From the NCBI GenBank assembly GCA_026417575.1, contig JAOACZ010000109.1, positions 1 through 37,469 of the forward strand: a stretch of 37,469 nt of DNA, written 5' to 3'. The notes under the pieces are model-generated. The model saw only the letters and a list, made by a program, of their open reading frames with translations. It searched no databases and was not told the DNA's origin. The first letter of the stretch is position 1. The number at the start of each line of letters is the position of its first letter. This DNA is from a bacterium. GTDB taxonomy: Bacteria > Auribacterota > UBA3054 > JAPLST01. Of this stretch, positions 1 through 7,679 are shown piece by piece. The position numbers and the translations under genes are program-made.

Positions 1-96
1 CGGCGGAAACTCAGGCGTGGCATGGGTGACGAGTCAAAGACGGTTGGCAGTCTCATGAGACTTATAGATGAATCGCGTGCGGCTGGGGTAGTTTGA
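1..96 (+). CDS. possible 3' end of an upstream gene (partial)
   Basis: Frame 1 is open from the window edge to a TGA at 94-96, giving about 31 residues rich in Arg, Ser and Gly. The stop overlaps the -35 box of the next promoter, as expected where one transcription unit ends and another begins. The peptide is too short to assign to a family. The other two forward frames close earlier. It may be only a chance open frame. Confidence 0.25.
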   Translation, partial: RRKLRRGMGDESKTVGSLMRLIDESRAAGVV

Positions 97-121
97 CAAG
101 GTGAGACGAAAGAGATATAAT
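93..121 (+). promoter_or_regulatory. consensus sigma70 promoter for the tRNA-accD unit
   Basis: TTGACA at 93-98 and TATAAT at 116-121 are separated by exactly 17 bp, so both hexamers match consensus. The predicted start lies near 128, about 12 nt before tRNA-Cys. A promoter this strong fits a stable-RNA transcript. Confidence 0.85.
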
Positions 122-139
122 CGGGACAATTAGGTAGAT

Positions 140-215
140 GGCGGCGTGGCGAAGTGGCTAACGCAGCGGTTTGCAAAACCGCCATTCATCGGTTCAAATC
201 CGATCGCCGCCTCCA
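140..215 (+). tRNA. tRNA-Cys (GCA anticodon)
   Basis: A full cloverleaf can be drawn. The acceptor stem pairs 140-146 (GGCGGCG) with 205-211 (CGCCGCC), followed by discriminator T212 and an encoded CCA at 213-215. The anticodon stem 166-170/178-182 encloses a loop with GCA at 173-175. The T arm is ATCGG/CCGAT around TTCAAAT. It delivers cysteine. Confidence 0.95.
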
Positions 216-262
216 ATCAGATTGGCCGTAGAGCAGATCAGGCCGGTTCCCTGGCAGAGCAT

Positions 263-349
263 GCCGAAGTGGCGGAACTGGTAGACGCCTGGGATTTAAA
301 ATCCCATGGGTGGTTAACACCCGTGCCGGTTCGACTCCGGCCTTCGGCA
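263..349 (+). tRNA. tRNA-Leu (UAA anticodon)
   Basis: Acceptor stem GCCGAAG (263-269) pairs with CTTCGGC (342-348), with discriminator A349. The anticodon stem TGGGA/TCCCA encloses a loop with TAA at 297-299. A long variable arm (TGGGTGGTTAACACCC region) marks it as class II, and the T arm has GGTTCGACTCC. CCA is not encoded, unlike the tRNA-Cys just upstream. It reads UUA (and UUG by wobble). Confidence 0.95.
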
Positions 350-373
350 GTTTTCTATCGATCAAGGAGGAGC

Positions 374-1219
374 ATGTCGATACTTTCACGCATTCGACGA
401 CGGCGACCGGTGATTCCCGACGGGCTATGGATGAAATGCCAGAGCTGCGAGGAGATCATTTACACGAAGACGCTGTACGAAGGGAATAAGCTATGTCCGA
501 AATGTGGTTATCACTACCCTTTGAGCGCACGCGAGCGGATAGCGCTCTTGTGTGACGAGGGAAGCTTTGTCGAGCGAGATGCCTACTTAATCCCGCTTGA
601 CCCATTGCAGTTTCCTGAGTATCTCGACAAGCAGGAGAAATCACGAAGTAAGACGAAGGAGTACGAGGCAGTGGTGACGGGGGTGGGGCGGATTGAGGGG
701 ATCGCCACTGCGATAGGGGTAATGGATTTTGGGTACATTGGAGGGACGATGGGCAGTGTGGTTGGGGAGAAGGTAACGCGGTTGATTGAGCATGCGTGCA
801 CGGAGCGGTTACCGCTGTTGGTTGTGAGCGCATCTGGGGGTGTGCGGATGCAAGAGTCAATCATCGGGCTGATGCAGATGGCGAAGACGAGCGCGGCGCT
901 GTACAGGTTGCGGCAGGCGCGGGTGCCGTACATTTCGCTATTGACGAATCCGACGACGGGTGGGACGACGGCGAGCTACGCGTCGTTGGGGGATGTGAAT
1001 ATTGCTGAGCCGAAGGCACTGATCTGCTTTGCGGGGCCACGAGTGATCAAGCAAACGATTCGGCAGGAGTTGCCGGAGGGCTTTCAAACAGCGGAGTTTC
1101 TCCTGGAGCACGGGTTATTGGACATGGTGGTGCCGCGACCGGAGTTGAAAGCGACCATTGCACGGCTATTGCGATACCTGCTGAACCTCCCGGTGGCTGG
1201 GCCAGAAGCGGCTGCGTGA
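374..1219 (+). CDS. accD: acetyl-CoA carboxylase carboxyltransferase subunit beta
   Basis: AccD is the beta half of the carboxyltransferase that moves CO2 from carboxybiotin to acetyl-CoA, giving malonyl-CoA for fatty-acid synthesis; it normally pairs with AccA. The 281-residue protein has the N-terminal four-cysteine zinc finger (CQSC near residue 25, CPKC near residue 44) and the carboxyltransferase core, including VSASGGVRMQE, NPTTGGTTASYASLGD and the AEPKALICFAGPRVI stretch. Length is normal for AccD. The ATG at 374 is chosen because AAGGAGG lies at 364-370. The frame is open further upstream, but that extension would run through both tRNAs. accA is not in this window. The start is only 24 nt after tRNA-Leu with no terminator between, so the gene is probably co-transcribed with the tRNAs and released by tRNA 3' processing. 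Confidence 0.95.
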   Translation: MSILSRIRRRRPVIPDGLWMKCQSCEEIIYTKTLYEGNKLCPKCGYHYPLSARERIALLCDEGSFVERDAYLIPLDPLQFPEYLDKQEKSRSKTKEYEAVVTGVGRIEGIATAIGVMDFGYIGGTMGSVVGEKVTRLIEHACTERLPLLVVSASGGVRMQESIIGLMQMAKTSAALYRLRQARVPYISLLTNPTTGGTTASYASLGDVNIAEPKALICFAGPRVIKQTIRQELPEGFQTAEFLLEHGLLDMVVPRPELKATIARLLRYLLNLPVAGPEAAA

Positions 1220-1237
1220 CGGGAGGGGGGGCGCGGG

Positions 1238-1819
1238 ATGTTTACAGGGATAGTTGAAGAAATTGGGCGAGTCAGAGCGTTCATGCGTGGTGCGCCGGCG
1301 GCGCGATTACGCGTGGAGGCCGCGCGGGTGCTGGAAGGGACGCGTGTCGGCGACAGTGTGGCGGTGGACGGGGTATGCTTGACAGTAGTTGCGCTGCATT
1401 CAGATGGGTTTGAGGTGGATGTGCAAGAGGAAACGTTGCGCCGAACGACGTTGGGTGAGTACATTCCCGGGCGCTATGTGAATCTTGAGCGTGCAGTGAC
1501 GCCGACAAGCCGAATGGGTGGGCATTACGTGCAAGGGCATATTGACGATGTGGGAGTGGTTACCGCCTGGCGCCCACAAGGCAATGACTGGGTGTTACGT
1601 GTGCGCGTACCGGTGCGGTTGCGGCGCTACATTGTGGAAAAAGGCTTTTTGGCGGTGAATGGTATAAGTCTGACGGTAGCAGGGTGTCAGAGTGACATTA
1701 CCTTTCACATTATCCCGCACACGCGAGCGGTGACCACGCTTCAGTACATGCGGGTGGGTGAGCGAGTGAATCTGGAGGTGGATGTGCTGGCAAAATACGT
1801 GGAGGCGTTGGTACGCTGA
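1238..1819 (+). CDS. ribE: riboflavin synthase, alpha chain
   Basis: This enzyme dismutates two 6,7-dimethyl-8-ribityllumazine molecules to riboflavin plus the pyrimidine precursor, the last step of riboflavin synthesis. The 193-residue protein starts with the family hallmark MFTGIVEEIG and contains two lumazine-binding barrels. The first carries VAVDGVCLTVV; the second begins near GGHYVQGHIDDVG and carries KGFLAVNGISLTV. Length is typical (about 195-215). No other rib gene is next to it and no FMN-riboswitch-like sequence was recognised upstream. It begins 18 bp after accD, so it is likely read from the same transcript. Confidence 0.93.
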   Translation: MFTGIVEEIGRVRAFMRGAPAARLRVEAARVLEGTRVGDSVAVDGVCLTVVALHSDGFEVDVQEETLRRTTLGEYIPGRYVNLERAVTPTSRMGGHYVQGHIDDVGVVTAWRPQGNDWVLRVRVPVRLRRYIVEKGFLAVNGISLTVAGCQSDITFHIIPHTRAVTTLQYMRVGERVNLEVDVLAKYVEALVR

Positions 1820-1824
1820 GTAGC

Positions 1825-2901
1825 ATGCGCGTGAATTACCGCATTGCGTGGAATGTGGTGGTACCAGCAGCTGCGCTCCTGGTGATAGGGGTGCTGTTTG
1901 TATATAGTGCCTCAGCGGGGACGGGACGATCGTACTGGACAAAACAAATCGTGTGGGTTATGGTGGGCATGTTAGCGGCTGTGCCGGCAGCTCTGATAGA
2001 ACCGCGGATATATCGGCATTATGCGGCGCCCTTGTTTCTTGTGGGGATCGCGGGGCTCGTGGCGGTGTTGGTGTGTGGCGAGGTACGGAACGGGCAGAAG
2101 TGCTGGCTCGGAATTGGTGGGTTGGGAATTCAGCCATCGGAATTTGCGAAGCTAGCTGTCATTCTTATGTTCGGGCGGTATCTGGCAGAGTTCGAAGAGC
2201 ATCGTTATGACGCACGCTACTACGGTTTAGCGTTTTTAATTTTGTTCATTCCACTCGTGCTGATCATGCTGCAACCGGACTTGGGGACGGCGGTTGTGTT
2301 CGTGCCGTTGGTGTTTGCGATGTTCTACGTGAGCGGCACGCGACAAACTCTGTTGGCAAGCACGTTTCTGGGCGGGCTCGCGTGTTTGCCGTTGTTGTGG
2401 CAAGTGATGTCCGAGCGGCAGCGGCAGCGGATTTTGCTGACATGGCAGCCGGAACGTGACCCATGGGGACTGGGCTACCAGGCGTTGCAGTCAAAGATTG
2501 CGGTGGGGAGTGGGCTTCTAGTGGGGCGAGGCTTTGGTGGGAGCTTGCAGAGCAGACTGAACTTTTTACCGGAGCGTCACACTGATTTTATTTTTTCAGT
2601 GATAGGTGAAGAGTGGGGGTTTCTTGGCTGTGTGGCTGTGATGGGGCTGTACGTGTGGTTGGTGGGTGGAGCGCTGCAGATTGCCCGGCGAGCGAAAGAC
2701 ACGTTTGGCGAAGTAGTGGCAGTTGGGATAGCAACGCTGTTTGCCACGCATGTGTTGCTGAACATAGGGATGGCGGTTGGGCTGCTACCAGTAATTGGTC
2801 TGCCACTGCCGTTGATATCGTATGGAGGGTCGGCCATGCTCACCGCGCTGGTCGCGCTGGGGATATTGCAGTCAATTAGCGCGCATGCGGTGAGGCGGTA
2901 G
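1825..2901 (+). CDS. rodA: SEDS peptidoglycan polymerase, RodA/FtsW family
   Basis: SEDS proteins polymerise lipid II into glycan strands together with a class B penicillin-binding protein. The 358-residue protein is almost entirely hydrophobic with about ten membrane spans. It shows the family signatures KCWLGIGGLGIQPSEFAKL (Trp94 region), the QPDLGTA motif and LPERHTDFIFSVIGEEWG, which holds Asp254, equivalent to the acidic residue needed for polymerase activity. The short N-terminus and length favour RodA (elongation) over FtsW, but the families are close and no PBP2 gene is adjacent to settle it. It starts 5 bp after ribE; the Shine-Dalgarno is weak, so translational coupling is likely. 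Confidence 0.85.
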   Translation: MRVNYRIAWNVVVPAAALLVIGVLFVYSASAGTGRSYWTKQIVWVMVGMLAAVPAALIEPRIYRHYAAPLFLVGIAGLVAVLVCGEVRNGQKCWLGIGGLGIQPSEFAKLAVILMFGRYLAEFEEHRYDARYYGLAFLILFIPLVLIMLQPDLGTAVVFVPLVFAMFYVSGTRQTLLASTFLGGLACLPLLWQVMSERQRQRILLTWQPERDPWGLGYQALQSKIAVGSGLLVGRGFGGSLQSRLNFLPERHTDFIFSVIGEEWGFLGCVAVMGLYVWLVGGALQIARRAKDTFGEVVAVGIATLFATHVLLNIGMAVGLLPVIGLPLPLISYGGSAMLTALVALGILQSISAHAVRR

Positions 2902-2944
2902 CGCGGAGGAATGACTGCAGGACGTCAGAAACAGCGAGATTGAT

Positions 2945-4597
2945 ATGCTAACTACCCTGCATCTGATCGGCTTGTTAGGTGGATTAGCGCTGATGTTGTA
3001 TGGGATCGAGCAACTTAGCGAGGGGATGCAGGCATTGACGGGCGCGCGCACTCGTGCATTGCTGCGCCTAGTTGTGCGTCATCGGTTACTGGGTGTGCTG
3101 GTAGGCATTGTAATTACATTCCTGGTCCAATCAAGCTCAGCCTCGACGGTGTTGTTCGTTTCCTTAGTGCAGAGCGGGGTACTGCTCTTTCGTGACACGA
3201 TTGCGCTGACATTGGGCGCGATGGTAGGGACGACGCTCACGGTGCAGCTGATTGCGTTTAGGGTGACTGAGTATGCGTTGGCGTGTGTGGCGCTGGGTTT
3301 TTTACTGCGCGCAACGGGGCGGCGATATGTGATCCGGCATTGGGCGGAGATTGTGATGGGGACGGGGTTGCTATTTTATGGCATAGGGGTTATGAGTACG
3401 AGTGTGGCGCCGTTACGGAGTAATTCTGAGATGGTGGCATGGTTGAGTGCGGCGGCACGGGCGCCATGGTTGGCCTTCGCTGTTGCGGCAGCTTTCACGG
3501 CGCTAGTCCAGGCGAGCAGTGCGTCTATTGCGTTGGTTTTTAGTTTTGCGGCAGGGGGTTTGTTAGGGGACGCAAGGAACGAGATCATGCAGCACGCACT
3601 GCCATATATTTTTGGCGCGAATGTGGGGACGACCGTGACTGCGCTGATGGCGGCGATACGGACAAGCCGGGATGCCCTACGATGTGCGGTTGCTCACGCG
3701 GTGATCAAGACAGTGGCGGCAGTGGTATGCATGTTTGCGATCACGCCGCTGGCGCTAGCAACGACCGGGTTAACGGATTGGCTGTGGCGCGGAACCGCAT
3801 CAGTGGAACGACTGATTGCCAACGGACACACGTTGTTTAACATGCTGAATGTGATCGTGTGCCTGCCATTTGTGAATAGTTTGGCGCGTGCGTTTACATG
3901 GTTGATACCGCCTGCGGCCGAGGAACACGTGTTCCCGGCGCTTCGGTTAACGCCAGAGCGTGCAAGCGAGATCGGCGACTGGCAGCAAGTGCTTGAGGCG
4001 TTGGCGATGAGTGCGCGAATGGTGCGCGACATGGCCCAGGGGGTCGCGCAACAGTGTGAGCATCCAGATGTGGACGCTTTAGAGGAGTTAAGCGCGTCAG
4101 ATGAGCGGATGGATCGCGGCTATCATGAAATTCGCCAACACGCACTTTTACGGCTGCGATTACCCGGCGCGACAAGCGGGCGGCAAGTAGCCGAGCGTGT
4201 GCTGCGCAGTGCGGAAGTGTTGGAACGACTGGCGGATGACCTCACACGGAGTGTGCCACGAAGCTTTCACAAGATGGTGCGGCAAGAGGTTATGTTGTCA
4301 GTTGAAGATCGAGGTGCGTTGCGTGCATTATTGCGCGGACTGGGAGAGGCCGTCGGGCTGTTAGCGGACGCGTTGGTAACGCATGACCGAGCGGCACTGG
4401 ACGCGGTCATGCGGGCGCGTTTGGAACTGCATCAACGCCTTGCCTCGATGCGGCGCGCACATTTTCAAGCAGTATCGGACGGCGTTCCTGCTGCATTGCG
4501 CAGTAGCGAGTACTTTCTTGACGTTCTCTCCGAGCTGGAGTCCTCGCTGAACAAGCTGGGCTTATTGGCACAATTGACCGAAGAACTTGCAGCATGA
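2945..4597 (+). CDS. Na+/Pi cotransporter-family membrane protein with PhoU-like tail
   Basis: The family (PF02690, NptA/YjbB-like) couples sodium to phosphate movement, and bacterial members with a PhoU-like tail have been linked to phosphate efflux. The 550-residue protein has two inverted membrane repeats, each with the expected Q-S/A-S-S substrate motif: VQSSSAST at Gln62 and VQASSASI at Gln189. GAMVGTTLT and GANVGTTVTA are the matching glycine turns. After about residue 320 the sequence becomes soluble and helical (E/R/L-rich), as in PhoU-like domains. Length is typical. It follows rodA by 43 bp. The substrate is inferred from family only, and no pho-box-like site was identified. Confidence 0.85.
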   Translation: MLTTLHLIGLLGGLALMLYGIEQLSEGMQALTGARTRALLRLVVRHRLLGVLVGIVITFLVQSSSASTVLFVSLVQSGVLLFRDTIALTLGAMVGTTLTVQLIAFRVTEYALACVALGFLLRATGRRYVIRHWAEIVMGTGLLFYGIGVMSTSVAPLRSNSEMVAWLSAAARAPWLAFAVAAAFTALVQASSASIALVFSFAAGGLLGDARNEIMQHALPYIFGANVGTTVTALMAAIRTSRDALRCAVAHAVIKTVAAVVCMFAITPLALATTGLTDWLWRGTASVERLIANGHTLFNMLNVIVCLPFVNSLARAFTWLIPPAAEEHVFPALRLTPERASEIGDWQQVLEALAMSARMVRDMAQGVAQQCEHPDVDALEELSASDERMDRGYHEIRQHALLRLRLPGATSGRQVAERVLRSAEVLERLADDLTRSVPRSFHKMVRQEVMLSVEDRGALRALLRGLGEAVGLLADALVTHDRAALDAVMRARLELHQRLASMRRAHFQAVSDGVPAALRSSEYFLDVLSELESSLNKLGLLAQLTEELAA

Positions 4598-4624
4598 GTG
4601 AGGGGACATGAATCTTTACGTTCT

Positions 4625-4653
4625 TTGTTTTTTAAGGCGTAGTGTGGTATACT
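4625..4653 (+). promoter_or_regulatory. sigma70 promoter with extended -10
   Basis: TTGTTT at 4625-4630, 17-bp spacer, TATACT at 4648-4653, with TG at 4645-4646 making an extended -10. It is 54 bp before the lipoprotein start and lies in a T-rich gap after the transporter gene. GTATAC inside the -10 is self-complementary. Confidence 0.6.
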
Positions 4654-4706
4654 AGGTCGAGTAATTGGAGACAGTGCATGTATTTCACCACCGAGGAGTT
4701 GCTGGC

Positions 4707-5348
4707 ATGAAGACAACGATGACGTTGAACATGGGGGTGGCAGGCGTAGTGGCGCTCATGCTTTACACGGCCTGTTCTCCGGAAGTGAAGATTGTGGGCG
4801 ACAAAGACAAGCCAATACCCATTAATGCGGAAATCAAAATTCACATTTATCAACATGCGGCGAGTGTCGTGGATGACGTATTACGTGGGCGAGAGACAGC
4901 GGAACAGCCAGACATGGAAGACGAGGGAGCATGGCAGCTGGAACAAGCGGCGACACGCCTTGTCGAACTTTTGAGCGCGCGTCCTGCCTATGCAGCGACA
5001 TCAGGGAGGCAGTCCGCGGCGTGGCAGGCAGCGCTAGCGCGGTTGAAAGAGGCTGACCGCAAGGCAGCGCCTCTGCTGAAGTCGTACATGTTAGGGGAGA
5101 ATCGGGATGGTTTCGTTAGCGTGATCAACAAGGGGGGGCTGGCGACGACGCAACAGTTAGCAGAGGCAGCAAAGATTGCCGATGAACTGAACGCAGCGCG
5201 CAAAGCATTTTACGAGATAGATGCGCGAGAGCAAGGCGTGGACATGCGCACAGTTCAAGAGACCTACGCAAAACTCTTTCGCGAGAAGTCGAAGGGGGTG
5301 TGGGTGGAGGTACAAGAGAACGGTACGTGGGTGTGGAAGAAGAACTAA
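4707..5348 (+). CDS. YnbE-YdbL fusion-like lipoprotein (DUF1318 C-terminus)
   Basis: A 213-residue predicted lipoprotein: Met-Lys start, hydrophobic stretch, then Cys23 in LYTAC (an imperfect lipobox). Residues 23-60 resemble the E. coli outer-membrane lipoprotein YnbE, with CSPEVKIV, then DKPIPINAEIKIHI and a VDDVLRGR end. Residues about 122-213 resemble YdbL/DUF1318: glycine near the start, a helical LNAARKAFYEIDAREQGV segment and an NGTWVWKK end. In E. coli, YdbH and YnbE form a bridge carrying lipids between inner and outer membranes, modulated by YdbL. The present protein would join the outer-membrane anchor and the modulator, separated by a helical linker of about 60 residues. ATG 4707 is chosen for GAGGAG at 4693-4698 and the signal sequence; an upstream TTG would add 14 unlikely residues. 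No ydbH-like gene is in view. The homology is recalled, not computed. Confidence 0.7.
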   Translation: MKTTMTLNMGVAGVVALMLYTACSPEVKIVGDKDKPIPINAEIKIHIYQHAASVVDDVLRGRETAEQPDMEDEGAWQLEQAATRLVELLSARPAYAATSGRQSAAWQAALARLKEADRKAAPLLKSYMLGENRDGFVSVINKGGLATTQQLAEAAKIADELNAARKAFYEIDAREQGVDMRTVQETYAKLFREKSKGVWVEVQENGTWVWKKN

Positions 5349-5419
5349 GAGAACGCCCGGAGGAGGGGTAGAACGGGCGGGTGGCGAAGGCACAAGCTGC
5401 CCGCATAGTGAGTGAGGCT

Positions 5420-6625
5420 ATGTACGTCTTAGTAGTCAATTGTGGTAGTTCGAGCTTAAAGTTTCAACTTATAGAATTGCCCGAGGAACGCGTCGTGGCC
5501 AAGGGGCTTGTTGACCGGATTGGCCAGAAAGTGTCGGCTCAATTCAGCTACAGTAGTGGGGAGCGGAGTTTTCCGGTAGCGACGGTTGACGCACCGGATC
5601 ACCCAGCAGCGCTTGGTCATGTGATTGCGGCGCTGACCTCGGGGGCGACGGCAGTACTGCGCGCACGCAGTGAGATTGGGGCAGTTGGGCATCGCGTGGT
5701 GCACGGCGGTGAAAAATTCACGGGCTCGGTGGTGATTACGGAAGAAGTGTTGCGGTGCATCGAAGAATGCGGGGCACTGGCGCCGTTGCACAATCCGGCG
5801 AACCTGGCGGGGATTCGCGCGTGCATGGAAGCGCTGCCAGGTGTGCCCAACGTGGCAGTGTTCGACACAGCGTTTCATCAGACCATGCCGCCACATGCCT
5901 TTCATTACGCGTTGCCATACGAGCTGTACGAGCAGGACCGCATCCGCCGCTACGGTTTTCATGGTACAAGTCACAAGTACGTGACCGAGACGTTTGCACA
6001 TATCGCGGGCATTCCTTTGGACCGTGTATGTTGTATCACGTGTCACTTGGGCAACGGCTCGTCATTAGCAGCGGTGGAGAACGGGCATTCAGTGGACACA
6101 AGCATGGGCTTCACGCCCCTGGCAGGGGTGGTCATGGGCACGCGCTGCGGTGACATTGATCCTGCGCTTGTGTTTCACCTGATGAAAGTGAAAGGACTGG
6201 GCGCAGAGCAGCTCGCTGATCTGCTTAACAAGGGAAGTGGCCTGTTGGGGTTCTCAGGGGTGAGTAGTGACATGCGCGATGTGTTGCAAGCCGCGCAGCA
6301 AGGCCACGTTCGCGCAGCGCTGGCGATCGAGCTGTGGGCGTACAGCATTGCAAAATACATCGGGTCGTACGCTGCCATTTTGCCGCGCGTGGATGGAATT
6401 ATATTTACGGCGGGCATAGGAGAGAACTCTGCGCTGCTACGGGCGGTGATTTGCGAGAAATTGCGCGGGCTGGGGATACTGCTTGATCCCACGGCAAATG
6501 AGCGAGGGAAGGGAGCTCGATGCATCTCAGCCGCGACTTCACGTATTTCCATTTGGGTAATTCCCACCAACGAGGAGCTGGAGATTGCCCGTGAAACCTT
6601 TGAACTGACCGCACGCCATGAATGA
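5420..6625 (+). CDS. ackA: acetate kinase
   Basis: AckA interconverts acetyl phosphate + ADP and acetate + ATP, giving ATP in fermentation or activating acetate. The 401-residue protein has the whole ASKHA-fold signature set: VNCGSSSLKFQL at the N-terminus, VGHRVVHGGEKF, FDTAFHQTMP, RRYGFHGTSHKYV, the nucleotide-binding HLGNGSSLAAVENG with VDTSMGFTPLAGVVMGTR, and FTAGIGENS near the C-terminus. Length is normal. The ATG at 5420 places the conserved NCGSSS at the usual distance; an upstream GTG adds 13 residues without support. No pta partner lies in the window. The 3' end overlaps sppA by 8 bp. Confidence 0.96.
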   Translation: MYVLVVNCGSSSLKFQLIELPEERVVAKGLVDRIGQKVSAQFSYSSGERSFPVATVDAPDHPAALGHVIAALTSGATAVLRARSEIGAVGHRVVHGGEKFTGSVVITEEVLRCIEECGALAPLHNPANLAGIRACMEALPGVPNVAVFDTAFHQTMPPHAFHYALPYELYEQDRIRRYGFHGTSHKYVTETFAHIAGIPLDRVCCITCHLGNGSSLAAVENGHSVDTSMGFTPLAGVVMGTRCGDIDPALVFHLMKVKGLGAEQLADLLNKGSGLLGFSGVSSDMRDVLQAAQQGHVRAALAIELWAYSIAKYIGSYAAILPRVDGIIFTAGIGENSALLRAVICEKLRGLGILLDPTANERGKGARCISAATSRISIWVIPTNEELEIARETFELTARHE

Positions 6626-7679
6626 TCAGCTTCAGCCCTTTCCACCGAGTGCATCACTCAGCACCCCGCCAGCGCGGCGATCCACTGCGGGGCATTGGAT
6701 AGCTATTTTTGTGCTGCTGTTACTCTTGGGCATAAGCGTGTTGGCAAACATTATCTTAGTTATTATTGCGGCGACTGGGGCCGTAGTAGCAACAGGGGAA
6801 GGTGGGCTAGGCAGCCACAAATTCGTGGAAGAGCGCTTAGGCGGAAAGGGACGCAACAAGGTCGTACAGATCGAGGTCATCGGGGTGATCAGCTATGCGG
6901 GGCGGCGGAGTTTGTTTGGGTTTGAAGAGGACATGGCGACGCAGATTGTCAGACAGATTGAGGCGGCGGAGAAAGATCCTGACGTGATTGGGATTTTGCT
7001 TTTGGTGGACAGCCCAGGGGGCGGGGTAACAGCGAGCGATGTTATTTACGATCGACTTTTACGGTTTAAGAGTTCGGGTGAACGGCCGCGCAAAGTTGTC
7101 ACGTTGATGCGGGATCTAGCAGCGTCGGGTGGTTATTATGTCAGCGTAGCAGCTGACAAAATAGTGGCGCATCGTACGACGATTACCGGTTCAATCGGCG
7201 TTTTGATTTCGGCGCTGAACGTGCGTGGGTTAGGGGAGAAACTAGGCATACGCGATGTGACAATCAAGTCTGGAGCGAACAAAGATCTTTTGAATCCGTT
7301 TCGAGAGCCTACGGCGCATGAGACGAACATTTTGCAAGCGACAGTGAATGACTTGTATGATCGTTTTGTGTCAGTGGTAGCGCGCAGTCGCGGGCTTGAA
7401 GAGGCCGAGGTACGTGAGCTGGCAGACGGACGAATCTACACTGCCACGCAAGCGTTGGAGGCGCATTTAATTGACGAAATAGGATATGAAGAAAACGCTT
7501 TAGCGTTGATGAAGCAGCTGACTGGTGTAGAAGAGTTTCGGCGCATACGTTACCGGCGTAGCCGTACCCTTGCTGATATTCTAACCGCGCGATTGCAGCC
7601 CTTGGTGGATCTCCCCGTGCCAGAGCGCTGGCGCGCGGAGACGCCGGTGGTGCAATATTTGTGGCAGCCGGAGCTATGA
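6618..7679 (+). CDS. sppA: signal peptide peptidase SppA, S49 family (short form)
   Basis: SppA cleaves leftover signal peptides in the inner membrane with a Ser/Lys dyad facing the periplasm. The 353-residue protein has a Pro/Ser-rich cytosolic N-terminus, a membrane anchor at about residues 27-55, then one S49 domain. DSPGGG lies at 131-136, the nucleophile is probably Ser160 in LAASGGYY, GSIGVLIS follows, and Lys217 in TIKSGANKD is the likely general base. Its length matches the single-domain 36-kDa type rather than the double-length E. coli protein. The start overlaps the ackA stop and its stop overlaps the next start, so the three genes are translationally coupled. Confidence 0.92.
   Translation: MNDQLQPFPPSASLSTPPARRSTAGHWIAIFVLLLLLGISVLANIILVIIAATGAVVATGEGGLGSHKFVEERLGGKGRNKVVQIEVIGVISYAGRRSLFGFEEDMATQIVRQIEAAEKDPDVIGILLLVDSPGGGVTASDVIYDRLLRFKSSGERPRKVVTLMRDLAASGGYYVSVAADKIVAHRTTITGSIGVLISALNVRGLGEKLGIRDVTIKSGANKDLLNPFREPTAHETNILQATVNDLYDRFVSVVARSRGLEEAEVRELADGRIYTATQALEAHLIDEIGYEENALALMKQLTGVEEFRRIRYRRSRTLADILTARLQPLVDLPVPERWRAETPVVQYLWQPEL

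Noticed and set aside
146-373. Extension of accD upstream to position 146
   Set aside because: The extra frame runs through tRNA-Cys and tRNA-Leu. The ATG at 374 has AAGGAGG in front and gives the normal AccD length.
2911-2943. Ten-codon leader frame ending one base before the Na+/Pi gene start
   Set aside because: GGAGG sits only about one base before its ATG, too close for efficient initiation, and the peptide has no regulatory residue pattern.
5354-5379. CGCCCG/CGGGCG hairpin between the lipoprotein and ackA
   Set aside because: Only six pairs, a purine-rich 14-nt loop and no U-run; weak as a terminator.
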